Of a DNA stretch of 8,360 nucleotides, positions 1 through 6,288 are shown piece by piece. A program made the position numbers and the translations under genes. The number at the start of each line of letters is the position of its first letter. Position 1 is the stretch's first letter. The DNA is from Spirochaetaceae bacterium (GTDB lineage: Bacteria > Spirochaetota > Spirochaetia > Treponematales > Breznakiellaceae), in NCBI GenBank assembly GCA_031280115.1, contig JAITHF010000123.1, positions 1 through 8,360 of the forward strand, in the 5' to 3' direction. The notes under the pieces are model-generated. The model was given only the letters and a program-made list of their open reading frames with translations. It was not told the origin of the DNA and made no database searches.

Positions 1-427
1 GGGCGATTGCCACCCGCTGTTTCTGGCCCCCTGAGAGCTGGTTCGGCTTTTTGTGTTCATGCCCCTCAAGCTGCACCAGTTTAAGGTATTCGGTAACGCT
101 GGCGGCAATTTCGGCTTTAGGGGCCTGTTTGAGGCGCAGGGGGAAGGCCACGTTCTCAAAGACCGACAGATGGGGGAAGAGCGCGTAGCTCTGAAAAACA
201 GTATTCGCCTGCCTGCGGTCCGGCGGCAGGCTCAGTATATCGGCGCCGTCAAACGTAACGGCCCCTGAGTCCGGGCTTTCAAATCCGGCGATAATACGCA
301 GGAGGGTGGTCTTGCCGCACCCTGAGGGCCCGAGGAGCGAAAAGAACTCCCCCCGCCGGATAGCAAGGCCCACGTTATTTAAAACCGTAAAGTCCCCGAA
401 GCATTTGGTAACCCCTTCGACGGCCAC
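1..427 (-). CDS. potA: PotA-like ABC transporter ATP-binding protein, 5' part (runs off left edge)
   Basis: Reading the minus strand gives about 142 residues of an ABC ATPase: GVTKCFGDF near the N terminus, Walker A GPSGCGKT (about residues 33-40), the Q-loop context VFQSYALFPH, and the signature LSGGQKQRVAIA at the window edge. The run SVFENVAFPLRLK followed by VQLEGHEHKKPNQLSGG resembles PotA, the ATPase of spermidine/putrescine importers, more than other CUT-type ATPases. Walker B, the H-loop and the regulatory C-terminal domain lie outside the window. I chose a GTG start at 427, preceded by AAAGGGAG. An in-frame TTG at 442 with a GGGGG stretch upstream is the alternative, and an in-frame TGA lies just beyond it. 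A weak promoter may lie at 515-541 (TTGAGG, then ATAAAA after 15 nt). The ABC family is certain. The polyamine substrate is an inference, since related ATPases serve iron or sulfate importers and the permease genes are not visible. Confidence 0.9.
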   Translation of the reverse strand, partial: MAVEGVTKCFGDFTVLNNVGLAIRRGEFFSLLGPSGCGKTTLLRIIAGFESPDSGAVTFDGADILSLPPDRRQANTVFQSYALFPHLSVFENVAFPLRLKQAPKAEIAASVTEYLKLVQLEGHEHKKPNQLSGGQKQRVAIA

Positions 428-547
428 ATCGCTCCCTTTCAATTCAATCCAACCCCCTTTATATCAGCTGCCCCGTATTCCCGCGCCTGTGCAGAGGGCA
501 TTTGGTTTTCATAGTTTTATGCTAACCTATCTTTACCTCAAGAGCAA

Positions 548-841
548 CCCCCTGCGGGGCAGCCGGAGGCTGTTTCAGGTGCTTCTTGCGGCGGGAGGGT
601 TTGTGGGTTTAGTCACAACCCCGAAGGATGCGCCTCAGCGGACTTCGATTGCGTTAGCGGCGCAGCGCAGGAAGCCTTTATGGGGGGTTTGGGGCAGCCG
701 AAGGCTGTTTCAGCAATCGTAGTTCGCACAAAGAGGCGCGAAACATGAAGCGCAGGTAAAAAAGCCCCCAAAAACTCTTCAAAGAGGCGCACAGCGCCGA
801 TAAGTCATTATAAAACAATGAGTTATGCAGGGACAGGAAAC
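548..841 (+). repeat. Composite repeat element, module copy U1
   Basis: This non-coding module shares blocks in the same order with copies at 1201-1482, 1686-1905 and 7834-8231. Head to tail the blocks are: CCTGCGGGG beside the hairpin CAGCC-GGA-GGCTG (560-572); the TTTCAGGTGCTTCTTGCGGC block; TAGTCACAACCCCGAAG; GCGCCTCAGCGG; a second hairpin CAGCC-GAA-GGCTG (695-707); GGTAAAAAAGCCCCCAAA; the hairpin GGCGC-ACA-GCGCC (786-798); and an AT-rich tail ending CAGGGACAGG. The tail of this copy has diverged most (TTATAAAACAATGAG where the others have TTATATACTAATGAT). Its head faces the potA-like start at 427, and its tail runs into the 21-bp array. I see no gene in it. Open frames across it lack a credible start and resemble nothing I know. 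The element family is unrecognised. Confidence 0.8.
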
Positions 842-1200
842 TTTTTCCGCGTATACACGAAAGGTTTCCGCGTGAACCGGAAAACTTATTTTGCTGGCAA
901 AGAACTTTGTTTTGGCTAGCAAAGCAACTTGCTTTGCTAACAAACAAACTCACTTTGCTAGCAAAGCAACTTTGTTTTGCTGGCAAATCAACTTATTTTG
1001 CTAACAAATCAACTTATTTTGCTAACAAATCAACTTATTTTGCTAACAAAATCAACTTATTTTGCTAACAAATAACTTTATTTTGCTGGCAAATCAACTT
1101 ATTTTGCTAACAAATCAACTTATTTTGCTAACAAACAAACTCACTTTGCTAACAAACAAACTCACTTTGCTAACAAACAAACTTATTTTGCTAACAAAAT
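842..1200 (-). repeat. 21-bp tandem array 1 (about 17 units), between modules U1 and U2
   Basis: On the plus strand a scaffold AACTTATTTTG (variants AACTCACTTTG, AACTTTGTTTTG) alternates with a 6-bp core and a short AAATC or AAAC linker. I place cores at 894, 916, 937, 958, 980, 1001, 1022, 1043, 1065, 1086, 1107, 1128, 1149, 1170 and 1191, so the spacing is 21 bp with occasional 22. Core types are CTAACA (most units), CTGGCA (894, 980, 1086) and CTAGCA (916, 958). The last gives a perfect 12-bp palindrome TTTGCTAGCAAA at 955-966. Two outlying units next to U1 have GTATAC at 851 and GTGAAC at 872, the latter inside the arms TTTCCG/CGGAAA. The scaffold orientation matches module U2, and the GTATAC/GTGAAC units look like the remnant of U1's own array. 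There are no unique spacers, so this is not CRISPR. Confidence 0.9.
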
Positions 1201-1482
1201 AAACTATCCTGTCCCCATATAAATCATTAGTATATAACGAATTATCGGCGCTTCGCGCCTTTTTGGGAAGAATTTGGGGGATCTTTTATCAGCGCTTCAG
1301 GTTTCGCCTACTCATAGCGCAAACAACGACTATTGAAACAGCCGGAGGCTGCCGGCGCTTCCTGTTTTGCGTATTTTTTTGCGAACTTCCCATAAGGGAA
1401 CAGCCTTCGGCTGCCCCCAAACCCCCGCTAAAGGCTTCATGGGTTGCGCCCTTTCGCCGGCGGCTCTGGCGGGCGTTTTGTT
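1201..1482 (-). repeat. Composite repeat element, module copy U2 (inverted)
   Basis: This is the reverse-strand copy of the module. Its tail (CCTGTCCCC, then the AT-rich block TCATTAGTATATAA) adjoins array 1. Then come the hairpin GGCGC-GAA-GCGCC (1247-1259), the CCCCCAAATTCTTC-like block, the hairpin at 1339-1351, a block shared with U4 (GTTCGCAAAA, TACGCAAAACAGGAAGCGCC), and the hairpin at 1401-1413. Positions 1218-1260 match 8173-8215 of U4 as a 43-bp perfect inverted match. The head, about 1430-1482, closely resembles 8286-8360 (AACGCC, then a GC-rich stretch, then GAAGCC and GGGTTTGGGGG), which shows that array-to-head junctions recur. Unlike U1, U3 and U4, this copy lacks the TTTCAGGTGCTTCTTGCGGC block at its head. 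No gene is apparent. Confidence 0.8.
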
Positions 1483-1685
1483 GGATCCAAGGAACTTTAT
1501 TTTGGATCCAAGGAACTTTATTTTGGATCCAAACAAACTCATTTTGGATCCAAGGAACTTTATTTTGGGAACCGGACAACTTATTTTGGGAACCGGACAA
1601 CTTATTTTGGGAACCGGACAACTTATTTTGGGAACAAAATAACTTATTTTGGGAACCAAATAACTTATTTTGGATACAAAATAAA
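1483..1685 (-). repeat. 21-bp tandem array 2 (nine full units plus a partial), attached to module U3
   Basis: Units begin at exactly 21-bp steps: 1483, 1504, 1525, 1546, 1567, 1588, 1609, 1630, 1651, with a partial unit at 1672. The scaffold is again AACTTATTTT or AACTTTATTTT. The core is GGATCC in the first four units, then GGGAACC or GGGAACA in the next five, then GGATAC in the partial one. The core of the unit at 1525 sits in a perfect 12-bp palindrome TTTGGATCCAAA, and the unit at 1651 has arms TTTGG/CCAAA around GAA. The sequence is almost uniform inside each block, which points to recent expansion by duplication. Because 21 is a multiple of 3 and the unit has few stops, five of six frames stay open. 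The heptapeptide-repeat proteins this implies are most likely artefacts. Confidence 0.92.
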
Positions 1686-1905
1686 CTATCCTGTCCCCGG
1701 ATAAATCATTAGTATATAATGACTTATCGGCGCTGCGCGCCTCTTTGAAGAGAATTTGGGGGAACCAGCTCCCCCCAACCCCCAACCAACGGCTTCCTGT
1801 ATTGCGCCCGTGCGCCATCGAATTCCGCTGAGGCGTTGCTTCTGGGTTGTGACTAAAATTGCAAACCCTCCCGCCGCAGGAAGCACCTGAAACCCCCTTC
1901 GGGGG
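1686..1905 (-). repeat. Composite repeat element, module copy U3 (inverted)
   Basis: This reverse-strand copy starts at its tail (ACTATCCTGTCCCC and ATCATTAGTATATAATGA). It continues through the hairpin GGCGC-GCA-GCGCC read on the minus strand (1729-1741), the CCCCCAACCCCC block, GGTTGTGACTAAAATTGCAAA, the GCCGCAGGAAGCACCTGAAA block, and the hairpin CCCCC-TTC-GGGGG at 1893-1905. It lacks the central CAGCC hairpins and the GTTCGCAAAA segment of U2 and U4, so it is a shorter version. Its head is only 48 bp from the start codon of the acyl-CoA ligase. Any promoter for that gene therefore either lies in these 48 bp or is supplied by the element. I could not find a convincing -35/-10 pair. Confidence 0.75.
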
Positions 1906-1953
1906 CAACTTTATTGGCAGAAGCGGGTCGAATAGGTATTTGGAGGATTTGTT

Positions 1954-3654
1954 ATGCAAGAAACACGATGGTCTTTTTTAGATTCTTACCGGGGCGCCGC
2001 GTTTAAGGGCCAGTGGCCGACGCTGCCTGAAATGTTTAGGATTACTGTCTCCCGCTACGGTGAACGCCCCTGTTTTACGATTTATGAGCCCGACCGGATA
2101 AGCCTCGATTACCGCCAAACCCTTGCGCGGGTGGAAGCGGTGTCCCGCTGGCTCTACCACGCGGGCATCCGCAAAGGCGGCGCCGTGGCGGTGGCCGGCA
2201 AAAACTCGCCTGAATGGGCAGTGGCGTACCTTGCGGCGCTCTTTGCCGGCGCCGTGGCTGTCCCTATCGACTACCAGCTTAAAACCGAGGAAACCGACCG
2301 GCTCCTTAAAACCGCCAAAGCGAAAGTCCTCTTTGTGGACGAGGAAAAATACCCCCGCTACAAAGAGAACCCCAGGGGCTTGGCGGAGGTGTGCTCCCTT
2401 AAAAAGGGCCTGCCCCAGTATATTTACGACCTTGACGCGCCTCCTGCGCCCCTGGAGCCTGCGGCGGAAACAGACCTGGCGGCTATCCTCTTTACCTCCG
2501 GCACCACCGGCAGCCCGAAAGGGGTCATGCTCACCCACAGGAATATCGTCTCCGACTGCTACCTTGCCCAGGCGAACCTCACGATTTATCATACTGACGT
2601 ATTCTACGCGCTCCTTCCCATCCACCACGCCTATACCATGCTGGCCGTGTTTATCGAAGCGGTCTCGGTGGGCGCGGAAGTGGTGTTCGGCAAGCGCATG
2701 GTTACGAAAGCCATACTCAAAGACCTGCGGGAAGCGAAAATCACCATGCTCCTTGGGGTCCCTATGCTGTTTAACAAGGTCCTCAACGGTATTATCCGGG
2801 GGATTCGGGAGAAAGGGCCGGCAGTGTGCGGGCTCATCTTTTTTCTTATGGGCGTTTCCGGCCTTATTAAGAAGATCTTTAAGGTGAACCCGGGGAAAAA
2901 ACTCTTCGGCTTCATCCTGCGTAAAGCCTCCCTCTCAACGCTGCGTATCTGTATCTGCGGCGGCGGTCCCCTTGCGCCCAGGGTGTTCAGGAAATACAAC
3001 CAGCTAGGGCTTGACTTCATACAAGGCTACGGGCTTACCGAAACGTCGCCTATCATTAACCTTAACCCGGTGGAGCGCTACAAAGAGACCAGCGTGGGCA
3101 AAGTAATCCCCCAGGCGGATATGAAGGTGCGCGACCCTGACGAGCGGGGCATAGGGGAAATCTTGGTGAAAGGGCCTATGGTCATGGCCGGCTATTACGA
3201 GATGCCCGAAGAAACCGCCGCGGCCTTTACCCCGGACGGATACCTTAAAACCGGCGACATGGGCTACCTTGACAGCGAGCAGTATCTGTACCTCACAGGC
3301 AGGGTCAAGAACCTCATTGTTACCGAAGGCGGGAAAAACGTGTATCCCGAAGAAATAGAAAACGAGTTCCAGCTGTTTGAGGAAATCGAGCAGATTATGG
3401 TCCGGGGCTTTGTGGCGGACAAAAAGATGAAGACCGAAGGCATAGAAGCTCTGGTGTTCCCTAATCAGGACTTTTTTACCCCCCCCCAAGGCGGCGCCGC
3501 GCCGTCCCAGGGGGAAATCGAACAGCGGATAGGGCAAATCGTAAGCGAGGTCAACCAGCGGCTCCTGCCGTATCAAAAGATAGCAAAGACCACCGTCACC
3601 CTGGAGCGCATGGAAGAAACCACCACCAAGAAGATCAAGCGCGCCGAGGTGTAG
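1954..3654 (+). CDS. Long-chain acyl-CoA synthetase (FadD-like AMP-forming ligase)
   Basis: This 566-residue member of the ANL (acyl-CoA synthetase) superfamily activates a carboxylate with ATP to an acyl-adenylate and then transfers it to CoA. Motifs in order: the phosphate-binding loop TSGTTGSPKG (about 181-190), GGGPL (336-340), GYGLTET (358-364), TGD (433-435), the hinge/A8 region TGRVKNLIV (448-456) with GGKNVYPEEIE after it, and the C-terminal lysine in TTKKIKR (K560 by alignment to the family pattern). Length and the hydrophobic insert VCGLIFFLMGVSGLI (291-305) fit bacterial long-chain ligases, probably at the inner face of the membrane. The start is supported by GGAGG at 1942-1946, seven bases before ATG. 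The gene stands alone between a repeat element and glnN. A C9 tract at 3479-3487 lies in the C-terminal subdomain. The exact substrate (long-chain fatty acid or other carboxylate) cannot be read from the sequence. Confidence 0.93.
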   Translation: MQETRWSFLDSYRGAAFKGQWPTLPEMFRITVSRYGERPCFTIYEPDRISLDYRQTLARVEAVSRWLYHAGIRKGGAVAVAGKNSPEWAVAYLAALFAGAVAVPIDYQLKTEETDRLLKTAKAKVLFVDEEKYPRYKENPRGLAEVCSLKKGLPQYIYDLDAPPAPLEPAAETDLAAILFTSGTTGSPKGVMLTHRNIVSDCYLAQANLTIYHTDVFYALLPIHHAYTMLAVFIEAVSVGAEVVFGKRMVTKAILKDLREAKITMLLGVPMLFNKVLNGIIRGIREKGPAVCGLIFFLMGVSGLIKKIFKVNPGKKLFGFILRKASLSTLRICICGGGPLAPRVFRKYNQLGLDFIQGYGLTETSPIINLNPVERYKETSVGKVIPQADMKVRDPDERGIGEILVKGPMVMAGYYEMPEETAAAFTPDGYLKTGDMGYLDSEQYLYLTGRVKNLIVTEGGKNVYPEEIENEFQLFEEIEQIMVRGFVADKKMKTEGIEALVFPNQDFFTPPQGGAAPSQGEIEQRIGQIVSEVNQRLLPYQKIAKTTVTLERMEETTTKKIKRAEV

Positions 3655-3666
3655 GGGGCCTCAAAA

Positions 3667-3689
3667 AACGCCTTTTTTGTAGGGGCGTT
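3667..3689 (-). terminator. Inverted repeat with T-run on the minus strand, possible terminator
   Basis: AACGCC (3667-3672) and GGCGTT (3684-3689) form a 6-bp stem around an 11-nt loop, just after the acyl-CoA ligase stop. Read on the minus strand the stem is followed by a T-run (GGCGTTTTTTG), which is the classical layout for an intrinsic terminator. On the plus strand there is no T-run after the stem. It may serve the ligase weakly, or block antisense transcription into it. The evidence is modest because the stem is short and the loop long. Confidence 0.3.
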
Positions 3690-3768
3690 CTTACCAAAAC
3701 GTCTTGTTCCGGCCCCTTCCCCCTTGCAAAGGGCGGGAAACAGGGGCGCAGAAAGGCGCAAGGCAGTA

Positions 3769-3784
3769 TGGCACGGTTATTGCC
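3769..3784 (+). promoter_or_regulatory. Sigma-54 (RpoN) -24/-12 promoter of glnN
   Basis: TGGCACG (3769-3775), four bases, then TTGC (3780-3783) matches the sigma-54 consensus TGGCACG-N4-TTGC at every specified position with the correct spacing. Only the next base (C rather than A/T) departs from it. It lies just upstream of a glutamine synthetase, where NtrC-type, sigma-54-dependent control is well known in other bacteria. The predicted transcription start is about 3795, immediately before the glnN ATG at 3796. A TATAAT at 3788-3793 overlaps this region, but no good -35 sits at the right distance. A 13-bp inverted repeat CCCTT-GCA-AAGGG at 3721-3733 could be an activator site, but that is speculative. 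Confidence 0.75.
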
Positions 3785-3795
3785 TGTTATAATAT

Positions 3796-5916
3796 ATGAG
3801 TATTGTTGATTTTACCAAAACACCGGTAGCCGGATTATACGGCTCAAACTGCTTTTCCAACGCGGTTATGCGGGAACGGCTCCCTAAGAACATTTACGAG
3901 GAGATTCTCGCGGTCCAGGCCGGGGAAAAAGAGCTTTCCCTGGGGGTGGCCGAAGTGGTGGCCGCGGCTATGCGGGACTGGGCCCTTGCAAAAGGCGCGA
4001 GCCATTACACCCACTGGTTCCACCCGCTTACCGGCCTTACCGCCGAAAAGCACGATTCGTTTATCGCCCCCACTGCGGACGGGCGGGTGCTTATGGAGTT
4101 CTCCGGCAAGGAACTTATCAAAGGGGAGCCTGACGCTTCGAGCTTTCCCTCAGGGGGCCTGCGGGCCACGTTTGAAGCAAGGGGGTACACGGCCTGGGAC
4201 GTAACCAGCCCGGCGTTCCTGAAACAGGACCAGACCGGCACCACCTTGTGCATCCCCACGGCGTTCATAAGCTATTACGGCCAGGCTCTGGACAAAAAGG
4301 TCCCGCTCCTTAAATCCATTGAGGCGTTAAGCAAACAGGCCGTACGGGTGCTGCGGGCTTTGGGAAACGAAACCTCCAAGCGGGTGTATTCCACTGTGGG
4401 GCCGGAGCAGGAGTATTTTCTGGTGGATAAAGTCTGGTACGACAAGCGCCCGGACCTTATGCTCACAGGCCGCACCGTGTTCGGCTCTATGCCCGCCAAG
4501 GGGCAGGAAATGGAGGACCACTATTTCGGCGCCATAAAAGAGCGGGTTGCGATCTTTATGCGGGAACTTAACACCGAGCTTTGGAAGGTGGGGATTGCCG
4601 CCAAGACCCAGCATAACGAGGTGGCGCCGAACCAGTTTGAAATCGCGCCGGTGTTCACCGCCGCGTCCGCCGCGGTTGACGCGAATCAAATCGTGATGGA
4701 AACCATAAAGAGCGCTGCCCGGCGGCACGGCATGGAAGGGCTGCTCCATGAAAAGCCCTTTGCCGGCGTAAACGGCTCAGGGAAACACAACAACTGGTCT
4801 ATCGCCACCGACGACGGGATAAACCTCTTCGAGCCCGGGGAAAACCCCCAGTCCAACGCGAGGTTTCTGCTTTTTGCCGCCGCGGTTATCGAAGCCCTTG
4901 ACCGGTACGCCCTGCTTCTGCGGGCTTCAGCGGCGACCGCGGCCAATGACCACCGCTTAGGCGCCAACGAAGCGCCGCCGGCGATTATCTCGATTTTCTT
5001 CGGCGGGCCCCTTACGGAAATCTTTGAGAACATCGCCGAAGGGAAGCGGGGCGCCGCCGCGGATACGGGCAGCACCATAACCTTGGGGGTTACCAGCCTC
5101 CCTCACCTTCCCAAAGACGTTTCCGACCGGAACCGGACAAGCCCCTTCGCCTTTACGGGAAACAAGTTTGAGTTCCGCATGATAGGCTCTTCCCAATCCA
5201 TAGCCACGCCGAATACCTATCTTAATACCGCCGTGGCGCAGGTGCTCTCAGAGTTCGCCGATACCCTTGAGGGTGCTGCGGACAAGAACGGGGCTATTCA
5301 GGCTATTATAAAAAAATCCTACGCCGAGCACCGGCGGGTGGTGTTCAACGGGAACGGCTATTCCCGCGAATGGGTGCAGGAAGCGGAGCGCCGGGGGCTT
5401 CCCAATGTGCGGAACGCGGCGGACGCCCTTTCGGTGCTTGCCCGAAGCGACACTATCGCGCTCTTTGAGGCGCACAAGGTTTTTTCCCGGGACGAAATGG
5501 AAAGCCGGTATCATATTTACCTTGAGAAGTACGCCAAGCAGATAAACATTGAAGCCGGCGTTACGATAGACATGGCGCGGCGGTATATCTTTCCGGCGGT
5601 GAGCGCCTATGCCGCGGGCCTTGCCCGGGACGCAGGGAGCCTTGCGGCTGTCAACGCGGCCAGCGCCCCCCAAGAGAAGCGGGCGAAGCGGATTGCCGAG
5701 CTTGCGGCGGAGCTTTACGACGGGGCGGGGGCGCTGGAAAACGCCCTTTTAGAGGCGCAGAATGTGGAGGAGCCTTTTGCCCGGGCCAAAGCATACTTTG
5801 AGAAGGTGATTCCCGCTATGGACGGGGTGCGGGTCAGAGGGGACGCCCTTGAAAAACTGGCGCCTAAAAACATCTGGCCATTCCCGGGCTACGAGGAACT
5901 TCTTTTTAAACTCTAG
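3796..5916 (+). CDS. glnN: Type III glutamine synthetase (GSIII)
   Basis: This 706-residue protein condenses glutamate and ammonia with ATP to glutamine in the cytoplasm. It is full length for GSIII (about 700-730 residues, against about 450 for GSI). Diagnostic segments: HYTHWFHPLTGLTAEKHDSF (about 70-89), GPEQEYFLVD (202-211, metal/glutamate region), HNEVAPNQFEIAP (273-285), KPFAGVNGSGKHNNWS (320-335, ATP/active-site region), NDHRLGANEAPPAI (384-397), and RNRTSPFAFTGNKFEFRM (445-462). The C-terminal helical extension is present. The family forms dodecamers of two hexameric rings. The ATG at 3796 leaves the conserved YGSNCFSNAVMRERLP segment intact, and the next ATG (3868) would cut into it. 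There is no ribosome-binding sequence upstream, and the sigma-54 site predicts a leaderless or nearly leaderless mRNA. The 3' end meets the convergent minus-strand operon with only 12 bp between stops. Confidence 0.97.
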   Translation: MSIVDFTKTPVAGLYGSNCFSNAVMRERLPKNIYEEILAVQAGEKELSLGVAEVVAAAMRDWALAKGASHYTHWFHPLTGLTAEKHDSFIAPTADGRVLMEFSGKELIKGEPDASSFPSGGLRATFEARGYTAWDVTSPAFLKQDQTGTTLCIPTAFISYYGQALDKKVPLLKSIEALSKQAVRVLRALGNETSKRVYSTVGPEQEYFLVDKVWYDKRPDLMLTGRTVFGSMPAKGQEMEDHYFGAIKERVAIFMRELNTELWKVGIAAKTQHNEVAPNQFEIAPVFTAASAAVDANQIVMETIKSAARRHGMEGLLHEKPFAGVNGSGKHNNWSIATDDGINLFEPGENPQSNARFLLFAAAVIEALDRYALLLRASAATAANDHRLGANEAPPAIISIFFGGPLTEIFENIAEGKRGAAADTGSTITLGVTSLPHLPKDVSDRNRTSPFAFTGNKFEFRMIGSSQSIATPNTYLNTAVAQVLSEFADTLEGAADKNGAIQAIIKKSYAEHRRVVFNGNGYSREWVQEAERRGLPNVRNAADALSVLARSDTIALFEAHKVFSRDEMESRYHIYLEKYAKQINIEAGVTIDMARRYIFPAVSAYAAGLARDAGSLAAVNAASAPQEKRAKRIAELAAELYDGAGALENALLEAQNVEEPFARAKAYFEKVIPAMDGVRVRGDALEKLAPKNIWPFPGYEELLFKL

Positions 5917-5938
5917 CCCCGCTAAACTCTAGCCCCGC
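5907..5938. repeat. 16-bp perfect tandem duplication at the convergent gene ends
   Basis: TAAACTCTAGCCCCGC occurs twice head to tail (5907-5922 and 5923-5938). Each copy contains CTAG, which supplies a TAG stop on both strands. The first copy ends glnN (5914-5916). The second ends the small minus-strand gene (stop at 5931-5929). With one copy, the two genes would have shared the same CTAG as their ends. Confidence 0.95.
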
Positions 5939-6288
5939 GCCGCCGCCTCTGTGCCGGATATGCTAGAGCGCAGGGCCTGCAATTCAGGGTCAGTCATAAA
6001 CCGGCGGGCTTTGGAGCGCTGTATTTCCCCCCGCCCAACCCCCAGGGCAAGGTCAACTGGCAGGGGTTTCTCCTTATCTTTCTCATGCTCGCGGGAAACC
6101 TGAAGTTTAAGTTTGGGACGGCTTACGGCTTTGCTCTTTTCAAGCTGTTCAAACTCCTGCCGCATCGTATCGCTGGTAAGAAACGCCTCGACCTCTTTCC
6201 CATAGAGCGCCCATGCCCGTTCTTTTTCGCGCTCTTTCTCCCGCTCCTCCTCCCGCTGTTTTTTCCCGCCGAACATATCAAAAATCAC
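5929..6288 (-). CDS. Small charged protein of unknown function, coupled to the symporter gene
   Basis: The product is 119 residues, with no signal peptide and no membrane segment. The N terminus MIFDMFGGKKQREEE is followed by a strongly charged Glu/Lys/Arg stretch (about 9-27), probably a long helix or coiled coil. A second helical part (about 28-52, YGKEVEAFLTSDTMRQEFEQLEK) and a basic/acidic middle follow. The C-terminal motif is KARRFMTDPELQALRSSI (about 93-110). I do not recognise a family. The GTG start at 6288 overlaps the stop of the upstream symporter gene by four bases (GTGA), which suggests translational coupling and one operon. An ATG at 6276 is the alternative start, and neither has a strong ribosome-binding site. 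The coding assignment rests on the overlap, the open frame and a protein-like composition. A link to symporter function is only inferred from position. Confidence 0.7.
   Translation of the reverse strand: MIFDMFGGKKQREEEREKEREKERAWALYGKEVEAFLTSDTMRQEFEQLEKSKAVSRPKLKLQVSREHEKDKEKPLPVDLALGVGRGEIQRSKARRFMTDPELQALRSSISGTEAAARG

Noticed and set aside
306..722. Plus-strand open frame opposite the potA-like gene and running into U1
   Set aside because: Its first part is antisense to a clear ABC ATPase and the rest is repeat DNA.
678..986. Minus-strand open frame of 102 codons over U1 and array 1
   Set aside because: It is made of module and repeat DNA with no protein-like features, and it is interrupted in the other module copies.
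842..1200. CRISPR array
   Set aside because: The 21-bp units follow each other with no unique spacers of 30 bp or so, and no cas genes are present.
842..1685. Iteron-type replication origin
   Set aside because: The 21-bp period and AT-rich repeats resemble iterons, but no rep or dnaA-like gene and no clear DnaA boxes are in the window, and the arrays recur several times.
1263..1959. Several long open frames across array 2 on both strands encoding heptapeptide-repeat proteins (for example WEPDNLF or KISCPVP repeats)
   Set aside because: The 21-bp period is a multiple of 3 and the unit has few stops, so five of six frames stay open by construction. No ribosome-binding sites, and one frame runs into the ligase start region.
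1978..2628. Long minus-strand open frames inside the acyl-CoA ligase and glnN genes
   Set aside because: They are shadows produced by the GC-biased codon use of clearly recognised plus-strand genes.
3788..3793. TATAAT as a sigma-70 -10 box for glnN
   Set aside because: It would place the transcription start inside the start codon and has no matching -35. The sigma-54 site explains the region better.
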